Below are positions 61,190 to 64,000 of a stretch of DNA of 64,000 bases, piece after piece (position 1 is the stretch's first letter; every line of letters starts with the position of its first letter). The notes below the pieces were generated by a model. The model was not told the DNA's origin. It searched no databases and saw nothing but the letters and a program-made list of their open reading frames with translations. The position numbers and the translations under genes were made by a program. Origin of the DNA: Kineococcus rubinsiae. GTDB taxonomy: Bacteria; Actinomycetota; Actinomycetes; Actinomycetales; Kineococcaceae. Where the stretch lies: the NCBI RefSeq assembly GCF_011839805.1, contig NZ_VWPY01000008.1, positions 1-64,000 on the forward strand, in the 5' to 3' direction.

Positions 61190-62068
61190 ATGGCGAACTT
61201 CCGCGTGCTCGCGCCCCGGCAGACCGCGCGCGTCCACATCCACGACGCCGTCACCGGTGAGGACGTCCTCGTCCACGAGAGCCGCGACGTGCTGCTCGAG
61301 GCCCCCAACTGGGCCGCCTCGGGCGATGCGCTGCTGCTCAACGGCGACGGCGTCCTGTGGTCGCTGGACCCGGTGCCCGGCGCCGTGCCGGTGCGCGTCG
61401 AGCACGAGGCGCTGCCCGAGATCAACAACGACCACGTGCTCGACCCCGACGGGAAGCACCTCTACCTGTCGGCGGCGGACGGGCACATCTACCGGGCCCC
61501 CACGTCCGGGGGAGCGGCGACCCGCGTGACGCGCGACGACGGCGTCTGGCACTTCCTGCACGGCGTCTCGCCCGACGGGGACCGGCTCGCGTACGTGCGG
61601 ATGGCGTCGTTCGAGGAGCCGGGCCGGCTCGCCGTGATCGCCGCGACCGGCGGCGAGACGACCCTGGTCGACACGGGGGAGGGCCACGTCGACGGCCCGG
61701 AGTGGTCCCCGGACGGTCGCTGGCTCTACTTCAACACCGAGCGCTGGGCGGGGGAGCCGGGGCAGGCGCAGCTCGCCCGAGTGCCGGACGGCGGCGGTGA
61801 GGTCGAGCGCCTCGTGACCAGCGGCACGGTCGACTGGTTCCCGCACCTCTCGCCCGACGGCGCCACGGCGGTCTACATCGAGTTCCCCGCCGGCACCCTG
61901 GGGCACCCGGCGGACAAGGAGGTCGCGCTCGTCGTGGTCGACACCGCCGACTGGTCGACGCCGCGGGAGCGGATCCTCCTCCCCGGCGGTCAGGGGACGA
62001 TCAACGTCAACAGCTGGGCGCCCGACTCCCGCCGGTTCGCCTACGTCTCCTACCCCACGGAGGGCTGA
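61190..62068 (+). CDS. Beta-propeller protein (TolB/WD40-like)
   Basis: The 292-residue protein is built of beta-propeller blades with SPDG-like turns: NNDHVLDPDGKHLYLSAADGHIYR, HGVSPDGDRLAYVRM, GPEWSPDGRWLYFNTE, FPHLSPDGATAVYIEF and SWAPDSRRFAYVSY. It has no signal peptide, so it is cytoplasmic, unlike true TolB. Such proteins occur in sugar-catabolic operons, some as lyases or isomerases. The family is clear as propeller; the function is not. ATG 61190 follows CGAAGGA. Confidence 0.82.
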   Translation: MANFRVLAPRQTARVHIHDAVTGEDVLVHESRDVLLEAPNWAASGDALLLNGDGVLWSLDPVPGAVPVRVEHEALPEINNDHVLDPDGKHLYLSAADGHIYRAPTSGGAATRVTRDDGVWHFLHGVSPDGDRLAYVRMASFEEPGRLAVIAATGGETTLVDTGEGHVDGPEWSPDGRWLYFNTERWAGEPGQAQLARVPDGGGEVERLVTSGTVDWFPHLSPDGATAVYIEFPAGTLGHPADKEVALVVVDTADWSTPRERILLPGGQGTINVNSWAPDSRRFAYVSYPTEG

Positions 62069-62071
62069 GCG

Positions 62072-63121
62072 GTGCTGCAGCACGACGACGCCGGCCTGTC
62101 CGTCCTCTTCCTGGGCGGCACGGGCACCATCAGCGCCTCCTGCGTCCGGCTCTCCGTCGAGAGCGGCCTGCGGGTCGCGGTGCTCAACCGCGGGACCGAC
62201 CGCAAGCAGCGCCCGCTGCCGGACGGGGTGGAGAGGATCACGGGCGACGTCACGGACGAGGCGTCGCTCACCGCCGCGCTCGAGGGGCGCACGTTCGACG
62301 CGGTCGTGGACTTCCTCGCCTTCGACGAGACGGCCGCCGACCGGGCGGTCCGGGTGCTCGGCCCGCACACGCGGCAGTACGTGGGGATCTCGTCGGCCTC
62401 GGTGTACGGAAAGCCGGTGCTGCAGACGCCGATCACCGAGTCGACGCCCACGCACAACCGCTTCCTCGCCTACGCGCGGGCCAAGCTGCGGTTCGAGGCC
62501 GGCCTGCGGGACGCCTACGAGCAGCAGGGCTTCCCGATGACGATCGTGCGCCCGTCGCACACCTACGACGACGCGAACCCGCCGCTGCCGGGGGACTGGA
62601 CGGTCGTCGACCGGATCGCGCGCGGGGAGGAGATCCCCGTGCACGGGGACGGGACCTCGCTGTGGACCCTCACGCACGCCGAGGACTTCGCCGTCGGTCT
62701 CGTCGGGCTGCTCGGCAACCCGCGGGCGATCGGTGAGACGTTCCACATCACCGGTGACGACGTGCACACGTGGGACCAGATCTACACGACCATCGCCGAG
62801 GTGCTCGGCGTCGCGCCCCGGCTGGTCCACGTGCCGAGCGAGCTCTACCCGGTCGTCGCGCCCGACTGGTTCTGGTCCGACCTGTTCGTCGGAGACCTGT
62901 CGCACAGCGCGGTCTTCGACAACACGAAGATCAAGCGGTTCGTGCCGGCGTTCGGGCAGCGGCTCACCTTCCACCGCGCGGTGCGCCGGATGCTGGCGTG
63001 GCGGACGGCGAACCCCGGGGCGACCGCGCCCGATCCGGCCACCGAGGCCCTGCTCGAACGCTTCGTGAGCGCCTACCACGCAGGCCGGTCGGCCTTCGAG
63101 GCGCACGCACCCGCGGGCTGA
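62072..63121 (+). CDS. NAD-dependent epimerase/reductase (extended SDR family)
   Basis: The 349-residue protein has the Rossmann start SVLFLGGTGTISASCVRL, the active-site YARAK (Tyr-x-x-x-Lys) after ISSASVYGKP, and MTIVRPSHTYDD. The C-terminal part (ETFHITGDDVHTWDQIYTTIAEVLG) binds the substrate. The pattern fits sugar-nucleotide or free-sugar epimerases/reductases. GTG 62072 follows the propeller stop by 3 nt, so both are coupled. Confidence 0.88.
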   Translation: MLQHDDAGLSVLFLGGTGTISASCVRLSVESGLRVAVLNRGTDRKQRPLPDGVERITGDVTDEASLTAALEGRTFDAVVDFLAFDETAADRAVRVLGPHTRQYVGISSASVYGKPVLQTPITESTPTHNRFLAYARAKLRFEAGLRDAYEQQGFPMTIVRPSHTYDDANPPLPGDWTVVDRIARGEEIPVHGDGTSLWTLTHAEDFAVGLVGLLGNPRAIGETFHITGDDVHTWDQIYTTIAEVLGVAPRLVHVPSELYPVVAPDWFWSDLFVGDLSHSAVFDNTKIKRFVPAFGQRLTFHRAVRRMLAWRTANPGATAPDPATEALLERFVSAYHAGRSAFEAHAPAG

Positions 63122-63146
63122 GCGGGTCGCGGGAGGAGGGGGACCG

Positions 63147-64000
63147 ATGACGGAGCTGAGCAGGAGCGACTTCCCGGCGGACTTCACCTGGGGCACGGCG
63201 ACCGCCGCCTACCAGGTGGAGGGGGCGACCACCGAGGGCGGCCGCGGACCGAGCGTCTGGGACACCTTCGCCCGCACCCCGGGGGCGATCGCCGACGGCA
63301 CGACGGGCGAGCCGGCCGACGACCACTACCACCGCTACCTCGAGGACGTCGGCCTGATGGCGGACCTCGGGGTGAACGCCTACCGGTTCTCGATCTCCTG
63401 GTCGCGGATCCAGCCGGACGGCACGGGGGCCGTCAACCCGGAGGGGATCGCCTTCTACCGGCGGCTCGCGGAAGCCCTGGTGGCCCAGGGCATCACGCCC
63501 TGGGCGACCCTCTACCACTGGGACCTGCCCCAGGCGCTCGAGGACCGCGGCGGGTGGCTGGACCGCGGCACGGCCGAGGCCTTCGCGGAGTACGCGCGCC
63601 TCGTCGTCGGCGAGCTCGGCGACGTCGTGAAGCACTGGACCACCCTCAACGAGCCGTGGTGCTCGGCGTTCCTCGGCTACGCGAGCGGCGAGCACGCCCC
63701 CGGCCGCCACGTCGGGACGCAGGCCGCGCGCGCCGCGCACCACCTGCTGCTCGCGCACGGCAGGGCCGTCCCCCTGATCCGGGCCGCCGCGGACGACCTG
63801 CAGGTCGGCATCACGCTGAACCTCTACTCGGTGCGGACGGCCAGCGACAGCCCGGCGGACGTCGACGCGGCGCGCCGCATCGACGGCCTGCAGAACCGGT
63901 TCTTCCTCGACCCGGTCCTCGCGGGCTCCTACCCGGTCGACGTGCTGCGCGACCTCGGCGAACAGGCGTGGTTCGCCGAGCACGCGCAGGGCGACCTCGC
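63147..64000 (+). CDS. Glycoside hydrolase family 1 beta-glucosidase, cut by the window edge
   Basis: The first 284 residues are present. The start FPADFTWGTATAAYQVEGATTEGGRGPSVWDTFAR and SWSRIQPDGTGAVNPEGIAFYRRL are typical of GH1. The acid/base Glu169 is in TTLNEPWCSAFLGY; the nucleophile would lie beyond the window. No signal peptide, so it splits imported glycosides in the cytoplasm. ATG 63147 follows GGGAGGAGG. It is the fourth catabolic gene after the ABC permeases. Confidence 0.95.
   Translation, partial: MTELSRSDFPADFTWGTATAAYQVEGATTEGGRGPSVWDTFARTPGAIADGTTGEPADDHYHRYLEDVGLMADLGVNAYRFSISWSRIQPDGTGAVNPEGIAFYRRLAEALVAQGITPWATLYHWDLPQALEDRGGWLDRGTAEAFAEYARLVVGELGDVVKHWTTLNEPWCSAFLGYASGEHAPGRHVGTQAARAAHHLLLAHGRAVPLIRAAADDLQVGITLNLYSVRTASDSPADVDAARRIDGLQNRFFLDPVLAGSYPVDVLRDLGEQAWFAEHAQGDL

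Overview
The window is very GC-rich (by eye well above 70%) and gene-dense, with many GTG and some TTG starts, 4-bp GTGA/ATGA gene overlaps and strong third-position GC. Gene content and order point to a high-GC actinobacterium: DUF3566 after gyrA, the DLW-39 microprotein between tRNA-Ile and tRNA-Ala, CrgA, a class E sortase, LCP and RskA/SigM-type genes. The best guess from protein character is the Kineosporiaceae (Kineococcus-like). That is inference; no database was consulted.

The window spans the chromosomal replication origin. On its left (about 0.5-5.2 kb) is the usual origin-proximal block: pseudokinase-like protein, ECF sigma factor, anti-sigma factor, trxB, trxA. The trxB promoter matches the SigR/SigH class (GGAAC-N18-GTT). 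Next come a GNAT acetyltransferase, a PLP aminotransferase, a D-Ala-D-Ala ligase-like gene and an unrecognised protein. On the minus strand follows the conserved operon rpmH-rnpA-yidD-yidC-jag-rsmG-parA-parB (9.3-15.6 kb). dnaA, oriC (about 17.8-18.1 kb, many TTGTCCACA-type DnaA boxes), dnaN, gnd, recF, dciA, gyrB and gyrA run on the plus strand. ParB-binding parS sites lie on both sides of oriC. Four of the five strong ones lie inside the coding regions of parA and rsmG, always in the same reading frame, and one lies between gyrB and gyrA.

From 27.5 to 36.1 kb is a cell-envelope/division section: DUF3566, tRNA-Ile(GAT), DLW-39, tRNA-Ala(TGC), a membrane-anchored helical protein, cyclophilin, rhomboid protease, crgA, DUF881, sortase E with a small membrane partner, DUF4190, an LCP ligase and a TPR protein. 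A second dense cluster of DnaA-box-like sequences lies between the rhomboid gene and crgA, 13 kb from oriC.

From 36.1 to 50.9 kb the content is mixed: a Gfo/Idh/MocA dehydrogenase, a YchJ-like SEC-C protein, CPBP protease, a NarL-type two-component pair, nucleoside hydrolase, TetR/EamA divergon with a perfect operator, MOSC protein, short UvrA-like ATPase, a second ECF sigma/anti-sigma pair with a secreted DUF4394 protein, two VOC proteins and a flippase-like membrane protein.

From 50.9 to 53.7 kb is a methionine ABC importer operon (metQ-metN-metI) preceded by a SAM riboswitch, followed by an MFS exporter and an aldo/keto reductase. The right end (56.2-64.0 kb) is a sugar or glycoside utilisation cluster: ROK repressor, ABC binding protein and two permeases without an ATPase, a tautomerase-fold protein, a beta-propeller protein, an NAD-dependent epimerase/reductase and a GH1 beta-glucosidase cut by the window edge. 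No insertion sequence, prophage, CRISPR array or rRNA was seen.
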